A stretch of 34,193 bases of DNA from Streptomyces cavernae (GCF_004023625.1 NZ_RPDJ01000064.1:1-34193); one strand, 5' to 3'. Shown: positions 1 to 8,503, counted from the stretch's first letter. Numbers and translations: made by a program. The notes: generated by a model from the sequence alone, not told the origin.

Positions 1-1
1 A

Positions 2-43
2 CACCTGTTCGACACCGTCCACCGCCCGCCCGAAGCAGCCTGA
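2..43 (+). other. possible 3' end of a gene entering from the left
   Basis: Reading from base 2, thirteen sense codons ending in Glu-Ala-Ala are followed by TGA at 41-43. Eleven of the thirteen third positions are G or C, which fits Streptomyces coding sequence, so this may be the last residues of a gene lying outside the window. It is too short to identify. Bases 44-203 after it hold nothing I recognise. Confidence 0.3.
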
Positions 44-203
44 CGTCCCCGACCGCCTCGCCCGTCAGGGCCCGACCGGAGAGCCTACGTGGAAGAGCTG
101 GGCAGACCAGCAGACAACGCCTGCCCACTCCACGGCAACCGCTCCACATCCGGCTCACAAGCCCATCAGAAGATCACTCTCGGCCCCATCGGTGGATCGA
201 GGC

Positions 204-422
204 TTAGAGGGTGCGGTCGGTGACGTCCAGGCCGGCCTCGCGGGCCATCTGGCGGGCGTGGTCGGTGCGGGTGAGGTAGTGCAGGCGGGCGAGCAGGCCG
301 CGGCGCGCGGTGATGGGCGTGGCGATGAAGCCGGCGAGCGCGTCCAGTTGGCGGGCGACGGCTACGTGACCCTTGATGCCGCGGGCGCCGTACGCGCCGA
401 ACTCGATGCTGCGTCCAGGCAT
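204..422 (-). pseudogene. 3'-truncated small gene of an accessory element
   Basis: An ATG at 422 opens a 72-residue reading frame (MPGRSIEFGAYGARGIKGHV onward) that ends in VTDRTL and a TAA. The end is abrupt: a TDRTL segment looks like the start of a helix-turn-helix recognition helix, but the following DNA has no coding character. I therefore read it as a gene that lost its 3' part. The frame stays open upstream to 527, but the residues there are low-complexity and the ATG at 422 fits better. It lies on the same strand as, and just downstream of, the polymerase-like pseudogene, so both probably come from one mobile or plasmid-like element. Function unknown. Confidence 0.5.
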
Positions 423-529
423 GGTCTCCGGTCCTTGAAGCTCGCGGATCACTGTACGGGGGTATGGGGGCCGACCTCCCGCCCTGGCGTCGGAGATTCG
501 ACGACGCCAGGGGAGAGAGATCAGCACTC

Positions 530-1925
530 TCAGGCGCGCTGAGAGGCTTCCCTGGCCTGTTGAGCGTCAGGGTCAGGTTTCATCGACGGGGTCGGGGTCG
601 GATCCGACGGTGTAGCGTCCTTCACCTTGACCTCGGTGACGCCGCGTCCCTCAGGGAAGACCGGCCGCCAGTCACCGACGAGGTGCAGCTCATCGGTGCC
701 CATGGCACGCACGACCATCAGCCCCTCGTCGTACGCCCGATGCGCCTTCCACCACAGGTTCGCGAAAGCCTGACTCCGGATGATGTGCATCCAGTCCGCG
801 CGGTAGATCTCCCAGTTGTAGTTCGACTCCCCCAGCGTGGAGACGAACTTCGAGTACATCGCCTTGACGTACTCCAGCGTCACCTCGTCGCCCTCAGCGA
901 TCGCCCGGTCCCGCGCGTCCTTCAGCGCGACGCGGAACTTTTCCAACAGCCCCTCGGTGGCGCCGGAGGTCCAGGACTCGTGGACCGTGGGCGGGTCGCA
1001 CAGCCCGTACTTCGGGCCGGACAGCCGCAGCAGCAGGCGCAGGATGGGTTCGGTGACCCACAGCGGGCCCGGCTCGTCCCGGCTGCCGATCGGGTTCGGC
1101 AGGACGTCCTCGTGCTCCCACACGGGCGGGGTGATGAGGTGGACGCCGGCGCGGCGGCGGTCGTGGTCGAAGCCGGTGGAATGCTCCAGCTGCCCGATCG
1201 GCAGATGGGTCTTGAGCGCGGACAGGTAGGCGCCGTTGATGTCCAGCGCGGTCACCTCGTGCTCTCCGGTCGGCAGTTCGCGCCTGGTCCACTTGGGGCG
1301 GGCCTCCCAGATCTGGTCGGCGCCGCGGGCGGTCTGCTTGCGCAGGATGTCCGGCAGCCACGGGTGGGCGACGATCTCGTAGCGGCCACCCTTGCGGGTG
1401 GCGTCCAGCAACGCCATCGCATCCGGGATCGCCCGCTTCACCAACGCCGCGATGGCGGCTTCGACGTCGCCGGAGGGCGGCCGCGACGGCGGAGCCGATC
1501 AGATCCGGCATGTCGGAGGCGGCCTGCACCCGTCGTCCGGCAGGCACCACCCGCATACCGCCCGCGGACCGGGCGGCGGGGCGAGGACGGGGCGCCGTCC
1601 GGGGCTTCTCAGCCGGTGCAGGCGCTGGCGCCGGGGCGGCCGCGGGCTCCGAGGACTGGACGGTGATGGCGGTGGCGGCGCACTCGGTGGGGTCCAGGTG
1701 CTGCGGGTAGCCGGCCACTTCATGCCGTGCGGGCAGCCCGCACAGGACGCACGGCTGCGGCTCGGCGAGGGCGGCCTGGTCCTCGCTGTCGCCGGACTCC
1801 GGCTCCGGTGCGGCAGACGGCTGCGCCTGCTCGCCGAGGACGCCGGCCGCAGCGCGGCCGCGGTCGCGGACTTTCTGCTCGGCCTGATCGAGGAAGTAGG
1901 CGTACTTCGTGCGGGGTTCGCCGCC
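530..1925 (-). pseudogene. truncated, frameshifted family-B DNA polymerase-like gene
   Basis: Two frames carry consecutive parts of one protein. From about 1925 to 1475 the frame encodes an acidic/proline-rich stretch with a Cys-x2-Cys...His...Cys cluster. Near 1475 the coding frame switches, and the rest runs to TGA at 530. This C-terminal part has motifs that line up with the palm of protein-primed family-B polymerases: LDINGAYLS (motif A, Asp at 1243-1241), YVKAMYSKFVSTLG (motif B) and GTDELHL (motif C, Asp at 694-692; canonical is DTDSxHL). No start codon or N-terminal domain is present: the similarity ends at the strT stop codon. The truncation and frameshift indicate a dead remnant. Polymerase relationship is inferred from motifs only; the family may have lost or changed activity even when intact. 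Confidence 0.55.
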
Positions 1926-1929
1926 GGGG

Positions 1930-2883
1930 TCAGCGGTCCGGGAGGTCACCCTCGCCGGTCTCCAGCCAGTCGCGCTCGGCGTCGGTGAGCCGGTGGGCCG
2001 CGGCGGCCAGGGAGTCGCGGACCTCCTCGGGCAACCGGGGCCCGATGAGGGCGACGACCGGGAAGGGCTGGGAGAGGGTCCAGGCGAGGGAGATGCCGGT
2101 GGCGGAGATCCCGGTGCGCCGGGCGAGCAGGCGGGCGCGGTGGACCCGGGCGGCGTTGGTCTCGCTGTACCAGCTTTCGGCGAGCGGACCAGTGCGCAGC
2201 TCGTCGGGGTCGGCGAGCGCGTGCGCGCCACGGCCCTGGCTGGCCCAGGGGTACAGCCGGACGGTCCCTTCGGCGAGCCAGTCGCGCCAGGCGGGGTCGT
2301 TGGAGGTCACGGTGCCCGGGTAGATGGGGTGGACCATGTTGATCAGGCTGTACTGGTTGCTGATGCCGGCGGGCAGCGGCAGGCCGTGGGCGCGGGCGTA
2401 GGCGACGGCCTCGACGACCCGTTCGAGGGTCCAGTTTGACATGCCGTACGCGCCGATGAGGCCGCGGTCCACGAGGCCGGCGAGGACGGTGACGAACTCC
2501 CCCACGGGGACGTCGGTGTTGTCGCGGTGGAGCATGTAGAGCGCGGCATCCTCGCGGCCCATGCGTTCGAAGCTCTCGGTCAGTTGGGGTTCGACGCGGT
2601 CGGGCAGGCACTCCGGGGTGTGCGCGCCCTTGGCCAGCACCCAGACGTCCTTCTCGACGCCGCGCGACCGGGCCCAGGCGCCGAAGGTGCGTTCGCAGCA
2701 GCCGGGGCCGTAGGCATGGCCGTAGAGCCAGGCGGTGTCGAAGGCACGGCCGCCGCCCTCCCAGTAGGCGTCGAAGACGGGGAAGCCGCGTTCGTTCTGG
2801 CCGAAGGCAGAGGTGCCGAGGAGCAGCGGCGGGCCCTCGGGGCCGGGGGGCGGGGCGGAGGCGGGCCGGGGGGCGGTGGTCAT
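1930..2883 (-). CDS. strT: StrT-like aldo/keto reductase
   Basis: This 317-residue protein is an NAD(P)H-dependent oxidoreductase of the aldo/keto reductase superfamily. It shows the TIM-barrel N-terminal strand (LLLGTSAFGQNE), the catalytic FDTAWLYG segment with Asp and Tyr, a Lys in VLAKGAH and a His in MLHRDN. Its substrate is not known; a sugar or cyclitol carbonyl of the streptomycin pathway is the likely class. The ATG at 2883 follows an AGGAGAG ribosome site; the longer frame to 2970 has low-complexity residues. It is the last gene of the strB1-to-strT block, separated from strS by 105 bp containing a hairpin. Its stop abuts the polymerase-like pseudogene, so it marks the left border of the cluster. 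The symbol rests on position next to strS and on family. Confidence 0.75.
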   Translation of the reverse strand: MTTAPRPASAPPPGPEGPPLLLGTSAFGQNERGFPVFDAYWEGGGRAFDTAWLYGHAYGPGCCERTFGAWARSRGVEKDVWVLAKGAHTPECLPDRVEPQLTESFERMGREDAALYMLHRDNTDVPVGEFVTVLAGLVDRGLIGAYGMSNWTLERVVEAVAYARAHGLPLPAGISNQYSLINMVHPIYPGTVTSNDPAWRDWLAEGTVRLYPWASQGRGAHALADPDELRTGPLAESWYSETNAARVHRARLLARRTGISATGISLAWTLSQPFPVVALIGPRLPEEVRDSLAAAAHRLTDAERDWLETGEGDLPDR

Positions 2884-2922
2884 GTGGCTCTCCTGGTGTG
2901 TCGGGGTCGTCGGGAGGCGGCG

Positions 2923-2960
2923 GGCGCCGCACCGCGCCGGTACGCGGCCGGTGCGGCGCC
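2923..2960 (-). terminator. 12-bp hairpin between strS and strT
   Basis: GGCGCCGCACCG (2923-2934) is followed after 14 nt by its exact complement CGGTGCGGCGCC (2949-2960), and the loop can form four more pairs. There is no T-run on the minus strand, so it could be a partial terminator, an attenuator or an mRNA-stabilising stem that sets strT expression below strS. Its function is inferred. Confidence 0.5.
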
Positions 2961-2988
2961 GTGGGTCCATCGACGGACGGGGCGCGGG

Positions 2989-4131
2989 TCACACCGTGAC
3001 GGCGACGGCCCGGCGGACCTCGTGGGCGATGTGGTCCAGGTGCCCCTCGGTGAGCCCGGGGTGGGACGGCAGCGCAAGCAGTTCCTGGGACAGCCGCTCG
3101 GCGACCGGCAGGGATATCCCCTCGTGCCCGGCGAACGCGGGCTGCTTGTGCAGCGGAAACGGGTAGCGCAGCAGCACCGGGACGCCTCGCGAGCGGAGGT
3201 CGGCCGCGATCTCGCCGGCCGGGCGGCGGCCGCCGCCCGGCGCCACGCGTACCGCGTACTTCCAGAACGCGTGGGTGGTGCCCTCCGGCTCCACCGGCAG
3301 TTCCAGGCCCTCGACACCGGCCAGCCGCTCTGAGAGGCGGGCGGCGTTGCGGCGGCGGGCCTCGACCATCTCGCCGAGCCGCTTGTGCTGGGCCAGGCCG
3401 ATGGCTGCCTGGACCGAGGTGAGACGGTAGTTGTAGCCCACCTCGTGTGCCCAGATCATGCCGGGGCGGCCCTCGATGGGGCCCTCGCCGTGGCTGCGCA
3501 GGCGGCGCAGCCGCGCTGCGTAGTCCGGGTTGTCGGTGAGCACGGCGCCGCCCTCGCCGCCCGACGTGATCACCTTCTGCTCGAAGAGGCTGACGCAGGC
3601 GAGGTCGCCGAAGCCGCCGATGGGACGACCGCCGATCTCGGTGCCCAGCGCTTGCGCCGCGTCCTCGACGACCGGGACGCCCGCCTCGGCGGCGACGGCG
3701 GTCAGGGCGGCCATGTCGGCGGCGATGCCATTGATGTGGACGACCACGATGGCCTTGGTCCGGTCGGTGATCAGCGACTTCACCGAGCCCGGGTCCAGGC
3801 AGTGGGTGTCCGGTGTGACGTCGGCGAAAACCGGGCGGGCGCCGAGGTACACGACGGGGCTCGCCGAGCCGATGAAGGTGTGGGCGGGCACGATGACCTC
3901 GTCGCCGGGTCCGACGTCCAGAACGTGCAGCGCGAGGTGTACGGCCGCCGTGCCGGTGGACACCGCGACAGCGTGCTCCACGCCCTGGCCGGCGGCCAGG
4001 GCCGCCTCGAATTCCTGGACGGTGCTGTTGCCTTGCCCCACCAGGCGGTTGGAGCACAGGGCCGCCACCGCCGCCTCGATGTCGTCGTCCGTCAGCTGGG
4101 GCCACCGCGGTAATTCCTGGAAGGAGCTCAA
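2989..4131 (-). CDS. strS: StrS, DegT/DnrJ/EryC1-family PLP aminotransferase
   Basis: StrS is a sugar/cyclitol aminotransferase (aspartate aminotransferase fold, PLP). Family signatures include STGTAAVHLAL (phosphate-binding loop), VEDAAQALG with the cofactor Asp, and FEQKVITSGGEGGAV with the PLP-binding Lys. It is the third such enzyme here besides StsC and StsA; those two are assigned to streptidine, so StrS may act on the N-methyl-L-glucosamine branch, which is inference. I chose the TTG at 4131 (380 aa) because GAAAGG lies seven bases upstream and family members start near the LPRWPQ segment. An ATG at 4203 would overlap the strK stop as ATGA but adds 24 disordered residues and lacks a visible ribosome site. 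Codon 7 is TTA (4113-4111), a rare codon here. Confidence 0.85.
   Translation of the reverse strand: MSSFQELPRWPQLTDDDIEAAVAALCSNRLVGQGNSTVQEFEAALAAGQGVEHAVAVSTGTAAVHLALHVLDVGPGDEVIVPAHTFIGSASPVVYLGARPVFADVTPDTHCLDPGSVKSLITDRTKAIVVVHINGIAADMAALTAVAAEAGVPVVEDAAQALGTEIGGRPIGGFGDLACVSLFEQKVITSGGEGGAVLTDNPDYAARLRRLRSHGEGPIEGRPGMIWAHEVGYNYRLTSVQAAIGLAQHKRLGEMVEARRRNAARLSERLAGVEGLELPVEPEGTTHAFWKYAVRVAPGGGRRPAGEIAADLRSRGVPVLLRYPFPLHKQPAFAGHEGISLPVAERLSQELLALPSHPGLTEGHLDHIAHEVRRAVAVTV
4111..4113 (-). promoter_or_regulatory. TTA (bldA-dependent) codon in strS
   Basis: Leu codon 7 of strS, counted from the TTG start, is TTA. By eye it and the strR codon are the only in-frame TTA codons in the named pathway genes. 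TTA needs the late-expressed bldA tRNA in Streptomyces, so StrS synthesis should be developmentally limited. The codon lies inside either candidate reading frame. Confidence 0.8.
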
Positions 4132-4199
4132 GGTGTGACCTTTCGGTTCGGAGGGGGAGGGTTCGGGAATGGTCGGGGGCCGTCGGGCACGGCCGTGGT

Positions 4200-5591
4200 T
4201 CATCGCAGTCCGAGCGCCGCGCACACGGTGCCGAACAGCTCGGTGTTCTCACGGAGGCCGAGGACCCGGTGCGCGAGCGGACCGCGGGCGGCGACCGGCA
4301 CGGTGACCCCGGCGTGCTCCTGCGTCCCGCCGGGTTCGGCGGTGGCGTACCCGAGCAGCATCCGGCCGCCCTCCTCGGTGACGAGGGTGGTGGACAGCCC
4401 GGCCGGCCGGGCGTCCTCGGGCAGGATCTGGGTCGCGTGGCCGTGGTCGGCCGTGACGATCACGAGGGTGCGGGGGTGGTGTTCGGCGTACGCGAGGGCG
4501 ACCGCGACCGCCCTGTCGAACCCCACGGTCTCGCCGATCTGCCCGCAGGGGTCGGCCTCGTGCGCCCGGTCGTCGATCGAAGCGCCTTCGACCTGGAGGA
4601 AGAAGCCCTTGCCGGTGGCCCGGTCGCGGCGGGCCGTCAGCTGGCCGAGCGCGGCGCGGGTGGACTCGGCGAGGGTGGGTGTGCCGGCGGGCCGGGCGGG
4701 ATTGCGGACGGCGCACCGCTGGGGCGCGGTGCCACCGGGCGCGGCCGGTGCCCCGGTCCATTCCACGGGCAGGTAGTCGGGCGCGAACAGCCCGAGCACG
4801 CGCCGGTCGGTGCGGGCCGCCGTCAGTTCCGCCCGGTCGCGCACCACCTGGTAGCCGGCCGCGCGGGCCAGCTCCAGCACCGTACGGCCACGGTTCGGGC
4901 CGTCCGTGACGGTCTGTGCGAAGTGGTCGGCACCGCCGCCGAGCAGGACGTCGGGGCCGGCGGCGACCGTCTGCTCCACGACGGAGCCGGCGCCGCCGGC
5001 CGCCCGGGTGTCCGCCGGGCACTCGGCCATGTCGGCGGGGCCCTTGCAGGACCGGTCCGTGACGTGGGCCGTCAGGGCGGCGGGGGTCGCGTCGGCGACC
5101 GAGGCGGTGGTCACGCTGCCCGTCGCGTAGCCGTGGCGGCGGGCTTTCTCCAGCAGCGTGGGCAGCGGCCGATTAGTGCCGGGCGTCTTGGAGACCCGTC
5201 CATTGACGGTCCGCTGGCCCGTCGCCCAGGCGGTGGCGCCGGCGGCGGAATCGGTGACATAGACCGGCCGGCCCCGCTCGTCCACGGAGAAGGTGGTGCG
5301 CCGCCCGGTGGTGTCCAATGTGTCCAGGGCCAGCCTGCCGGCCGCGCCGGCGGAGTAGTCGCGCGCCGCGGTGATCTCCGCGTCGCCCATGCCGTCGCCG
5401 ATGAGCAGGATGACGTTGTCCGCCGGTGCGCGGCCTTGGACGTTGTCCGCCGGTTTACGGTCCCGGTCCGCTCCGCCCGCCCCGTCGGAGGTGGAAGCGG
5501 CGGGCAGGGTGACGAGGACCAGCAGGACCGCGGCCAGGACGGCGCCGCGCCGCCCCAAGCGGCGTCCCCGGTGGGTGGACGTGCGGCTCAT
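4200..5591 (-). CDS. strK: StrK, secreted alkaline phosphatase (streptomycin-6-phosphate phosphatase)
   Basis: StrK removes the protecting 6-phosphate from exported streptomycin-6-phosphate outside the cell. The 463-residue protein begins with an Arg-rich n-region (GRRLGRRGAV) and a hydrophobic core, a Sec or possibly Tat signal. Alkaline phosphatase motifs follow in order: ILLIGDGMGD (metal Asp66), VTDSAAGATAWATG (nucleophile Ser115), FFLQVEGASIDDRAHEAD (metal ligands), VIVTADHGH and EHAGV. The ATG at 5591 overlaps the strI stop (ATGA), so the two are translationally coupled. The longer open frame to 5726 is an Arg-rich shadow of strI. Together with StrA and StrV/StrW it completes the phosphorylate-export-dephosphorylate self-protection cycle. 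Confidence 0.93.
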   Translation of the reverse strand: MSRTSTHRGRRLGRRGAVLAAVLLVLVTLPAASTSDGAGGADRDRKPADNVQGRAPADNVILLIGDGMGDAEITAARDYSAGAAGRLALDTLDTTGRRTTFSVDERGRPVYVTDSAAGATAWATGQRTVNGRVSKTPGTNRPLPTLLEKARRHGYATGSVTTASVADATPAALTAHVTDRSCKGPADMAECPADTRAAGGAGSVVEQTVAAGPDVLLGGGADHFAQTVTDGPNRGRTVLELARAAGYQVVRDRAELTAARTDRRVLGLFAPDYLPVEWTGAPAAPGGTAPQRCAVRNPARPAGTPTLAESTRAALGQLTARRDRATGKGFFLQVEGASIDDRAHEADPCGQIGETVGFDRAVAVALAYAEHHPRTLVIVTADHGHATQILPEDARPAGLSTTLVTEEGGRMLLGYATAEPGGTQEHAGVTVPVAARGPLAHRVLGLRENTELFGTVCAALGLR

Positions 5592-6634
5592 CCGGCCCAG
5601 CCCCCCACGGGCATGGCCGCGCCAGCGGCCGGTGCCTGGTCCAGGACGACACGGGTGCCGGTCGCGGCGGCACGGCCGGCGACCGCGGCCACTTCCTGCG
5701 CGCGCAGCGCCTCCTCGGCGGTGCAAGGACTGGTGGCACCCCGCGTCACCATGTCGACGAAGTCATGGATCTCCTGCCGGTAGGCGGTCGCGAAGCGGTC
5801 GGTGAAGTGCTGGTACGGGGGGTGCTCACCGGGGGCGGGCGAGCAGCCCATGCCGTCCTGGCCGAGCAGGCGCAGCGGAGTCCGCGCGTCAAGCCCGACC
5901 GCGTACGAGCCCTCGGTGCCCAGCACCTCGACGCGGTGGTCGTACCCGTGCGGGTCGAGCCGGGACGCGGTGAGCACCGCGCGAGCGCCGTCGGCGAGGG
6001 TCAGGGCGGCCGTGGCCACGTCGTACCCAGCGCCACCCAGCAGCCGTGCCCCGTCGGCCTGCAGGGCCACGATGGGTTGTCCGGTCAGCCAGTGCACGGC
6101 GTCGATGTCGTGTATGAGGCAGTCGGTGAAGATGTCGCCGGCCGTCCGTTCGTACGCGTCGGCCGGCGGTTCGTGGTCGAAGGCGGTGCACCGGACCAGC
6201 AGGACGCGGCCGAGCCGACCCGAGACGATCCGTTCACGCAGTGCCCGGTAGGCGGGGTCGCAGCGCCGCTGGAAGCCGACGTGCACGCGGGCGTGGGCGA
6301 GAGCGCCGGCCAGCTCGCGGGCCTCGGCCACGTCGGCGGTCAGCGGCTTCTCGCAGAACACCGGCACACCCGCCCGTGCCGCGGCCAACAGCGGGACCCG
6401 CCGCTGTGTCGCCGGGGTCGCCACGACCAGCGCGTCCACGCCGGCGACGACCTCGGCGAGTGTCCGCCGCACCGTCACGCGGGCCCCGGTCTCCTCCGCC
6501 AGGGCGCGGGCCAGCCGGTGGGCGCCGTCGGGGTCGACGTCGTGCACCGCCACGGCGGGTGGGTCGGGAAGCTGGAGGAGCGTACGGGCGTGCAGCCGGC
6601 CCATGCGGCCGGCCCCGACGATTCCCACTCTCAT
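5588..6634 (-). CDS. strI: StrI, Gfo/Idh/MocA dehydrogenase (myo-inositol 2-dehydrogenase)
   Basis: The 348-residue protein has an N-terminal Rossmann fold (GIVGAGRMGRLHA, residues 4-16), the family Cys-Glu-Lys-Pro motif (CEKPLT, Lys96) and the catalytic D-x3-H-x2-D pattern (Asp171, His175, Asp178). Members oxidise polyol or sugar hydroxyls with NAD(P). In the streptomycin pathway StrI is the proposed enzyme that converts myo-inositol to scyllo-inosose, the substrate of StsC; a role in a later oxidation has also been discussed. The ATG at 6634 follows GGAGA. It lies 62 bp after strH and overlaps strK by four bases. Confidence 0.9.
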   Translation of the reverse strand: MRVGIVGAGRMGRLHARTLLQLPDPPAVAVHDVDPDGAHRLARALAEETGARVTVRRTLAEVVAGVDALVVATPATQRRVPLLAAARAGVPVFCEKPLTADVAEARELAGALAHARVHVGFQRRCDPAYRALRERIVSGRLGRVLLVRCTAFDHEPPADAYERTAGDIFTDCLIHDIDAVHWLTGQPIVALQADGARLLGGAGYDVATAALTLADGARAVLTASRLDPHGYDHRVEVLGTEGSYAVGLDARTPLRLLGQDGMGCSPAPGEHPPYQHFTDRFATAYRQEIHDFVDMVTRGATSPCTAEEALRAQEVAAVAGRAAATGTRVVLDQAPAAGAAMPVGGWAG

Positions 6635-6696
6635 CGAAAGTCTCCGTAACAGCCCGTCGGCGCCCCCGGGAGGAGTGCCGGTATGAGGTTCCTGCG

Positions 6697-7854
6697 TCAG
6701 TCGAGTACGGCGGCCCAGCGGGGGTCGGTCACGTCCACGCCGGAAGAGGTGAGCTTGGTGCGCAGCTCCTCGCGCAGCCCCGCCAGGTCGGCCTTGGACT
6801 GGCGCAGACTGGCGGCGAGCCGGGTGCTGCGGGTCCGGTAGCCCGAGGGGGCGTCCGGCCGTTTGTTGAAGTCCTCCAGCAGCAGGGCGTCGACGTGCGC
6901 CGACCAGGGCAGCTCATGGATGCCCGCGGCGATCTCGCTGGGCCGCAGCCGGTGCCAGTAGGAGATGCCGCCGGCGTGGACCAGCTGGGGGGCGAAGACC
7001 TTGGTGCCCGGGAACTGGTGGAAGTGGACGATCCGCAGGCCTGCGGCCAAGGCCATGAGCTGGTAGAACATTAGCCCGTCGAAGACGACGCGGATCACCT
7101 CGTTGCCATTGTGGAGGTGGTGGTACCGCTCGTGGCTGCGCACCTCCCGGCCGTCGTCGAGGACGTCCACCACCCCGCCCTGCGGGAACGGCAGCCGGGG
7201 ACCCTCCAGGGCCATCACTCGGGCCAGCGCCCGCTCGTGGTGCGGCTCGATAAGCCGCACCGCCGCGCCGTCGATCTCCTTCTCCGGGCCCGGGGGGATG
7301 TACGCGTACGCGGCGGGCGTGACGGGGCCGCCGATGGCGCGTTCGATCTCGGGGCGTACCCGGGGGTCCAGGGCCAGGAAGGGCGGCGCGGCCAGGGGGA
7401 TGGGGCCGTAGCTGAGCGGGCCGCTGACCGCCACGCCCGGCTCCAGTCCGTCCATGCAGCGGTCGAACCAGTCGGTGTCGGTGACGAAGCAGTCGACGTC
7501 GACGATGCCGAACGGCCGGTCCAGGTTGCGCAGCAGGAACTCGAAGATCTCGTGGCTGCCCACCCGGTCGTCCATGTCGAAGACGGGCAGGCCACCACTC
7601 ATGCGGTCGCGCAGCGCAGCCTCCTCGGCGTTGAGCGCGGAGCACACGAACACGCAGTTCAGCCGCTCGGGGACGAAGCGCAGGAAGTGGTGGACGACGT
7701 GCAGCAGGCCGGAGGAGAAGAAGCAGAACCACGGGGGGCGGTCGTCCGGGAGACCGGCCAGGAACTCCCGGAAACGGTCGTCGAGGTGCGTCAGGGACTC
7801 CCCGGGGCGTGTGTCGCCCGGGGGCTTCCCGGTCGGATCGGAGGTCATCACCAT
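6697..7854 (-). CDS. strH: StrH, glycosyltransferase-like protein
   Basis: This 385-residue soluble protein carries a DVD motif at 119-121 (GIVDVDCFVTDTDW), preceded by a Rossmann-like half, as in GT-A glycosyltransferases that bind a nucleotide-sugar and metal. Family knowledge and position suggest it attaches dihydrostreptose to streptidine-6-phosphate, or N-methyl-L-glucosamine to that disaccharide; the sequence does not decide. The C-terminal 50 residues are helical and charged. The start is uncertain among ATG 7854, GTG 7851 and ATG 7848, and no strong ribosome site is seen. It sits 40 bp after strG. Confidence 0.82.
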   Translation of the reverse strand: MVMTSDPTGKPPGDTRPGESLTHLDDRFREFLAGLPDDRPPWFCFFSSGLLHVVHHFLRFVPERLNCVFVCSALNAEEAALRDRMSGGLPVFDMDDRVGSHEIFEFLLRNLDRPFGIVDVDCFVTDTDWFDRCMDGLEPGVAVSGPLSYGPIPLAAPPFLALDPRVRPEIERAIGGPVTPAAYAYIPPGPEKEIDGAAVRLIEPHHERALARVMALEGPRLPFPQGGVVDVLDDGREVRSHERYHHLHNGNEVIRVVFDGLMFYQLMALAAGLRIVHFHQFPGTKVFAPQLVHAGGISYWHRLRPSEIAAGIHELPWSAHVDALLLEDFNKRPDAPSGYRTRSTRLAASLRQSKADLAGLREELRTKLTSSGVDVTDPRWAAVLD

Positions 7855-7894
7855 GTCGGGGCCATTTCGTCGTGGCGCGGGAGTCGGCCGGGGT

Positions 7895-8494
7895 TCAGAC
7901 GACGTCCCAGTACTGGCCGAGTAGGAAGGGCAGTCCGAAGGACACGGACTTCTTGCCGTTGGGCTGGTACGCGGACCGGGGCAGCGTGCGGAAGTCGATG
8001 CTGACTCGGCTTATCTCGGTGTCGTTGACGACGTTCCCATGCCAGGAGTTGGCGCCGTCGAAGACGATGACCTCGCCGTACTCGGCGTGCACCGGCTCGT
8101 TGTCGATCCACAGGGTGTTGTTGCCGAAGGCCCGGGTGACCGGCACCCAGTAGTTGACCTCCGCCGGGTCGTGCCCGAAGTCGCGGTCGCGGTGCCAGGA
8201 GCCCACGGCGACGGAGTTGCGCAGGTGCACGCGGAAGGTGGGCACCCGCTGGAGGTAGACGTCGTCGACCGTGTCGCCGAGCAGGTGCCGTGCAAGCGTG
8301 CGGTACGCGAGCGAGACGATGTCGAAGTTGTCGTAGAACTGCTTGTGATACGGAGTGCTCTGGTCGGTCTCCCGGGTGGCGAGCCACTCGCTGGCCGCCA
8401 GGCCTTCCAGGTCGTCCACCTTCAGCACCTCGCGCACGAGGTCGGCGAGGGGGATCTGGGTCACGTCATAGCGAAGCCTTGTGTACTTGGCCAT
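7895..8494 (-). CDS. strG: StrG, putative 2-oxoglutarate/Fe(II) oxygenase-fold protein
   Basis: StrG is a 199-residue protein of unproven function. It shows the layout of the Fe(II)/2-oxoglutarate oxygenase jelly roll: SWHRDRDFG gives an H-x-D pair (His101, Asp103), NSWHGNVVNDTEISR gives the distal His152, and Arg163 or Arg169 could bind 2-oxoglutarate. A role in oxidising an intermediate, perhaps in making N-methyl-L-glucosamine or the aldehyde of streptose, is possible but inferred. The ATG at 8494 follows GAGGAG. It begins nine bases after the strF stop, so it is clearly part of the strB1-strT operon. Confidence 0.85.
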   Translation of the reverse strand: MAKYTRLRYDVTQIPLADLVREVLKVDDLEGLAASEWLATRETDQSTPYHKQFYDNFDIVSLAYRTLARHLLGDTVDDVYLQRVPTFRVHLRNSVAVGSWHRDRDFGHDPAEVNYWVPVTRAFGNNTLWIDNEPVHAEYGEVIVFDGANSWHGNVVNDTEISRVSIDFRTLPRSAYQPNGKKSVSFGLPFLLGQYWDVV

Positions 8495-8503
8495 GTGTTC
8501 TCC

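Noticed and set aside
5..34. GTTCGAC near the left edge as a StrR half-site
   Set aside because: No matching right half-site at the proper distance, and it lies in what looks like coding sequence outside the cluster.
820..847. StrR-box-like sequence GTTCGACTC-N10-GAGACGAAC
   Set aside because: The spacer is 10 instead of 11, the right half has two mismatches, and it lies within the polymerase-like pseudogene coding sequence, so chance is likelier.
4132..4203. ATG at 4203 as the strS start, overlapping the strK stop
   Set aside because: It is attractive for coupling, but adds 24 disordered residues and has no Shine-Dalgarno, whereas TTG 4131 has GAAAGG at good spacing.
1946..4252. A 768-codon minus-strand open frame
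   Set aside because: It is an out-of-frame shadow of strT and strS, with Arg/Pro-rich low-complexity translation.
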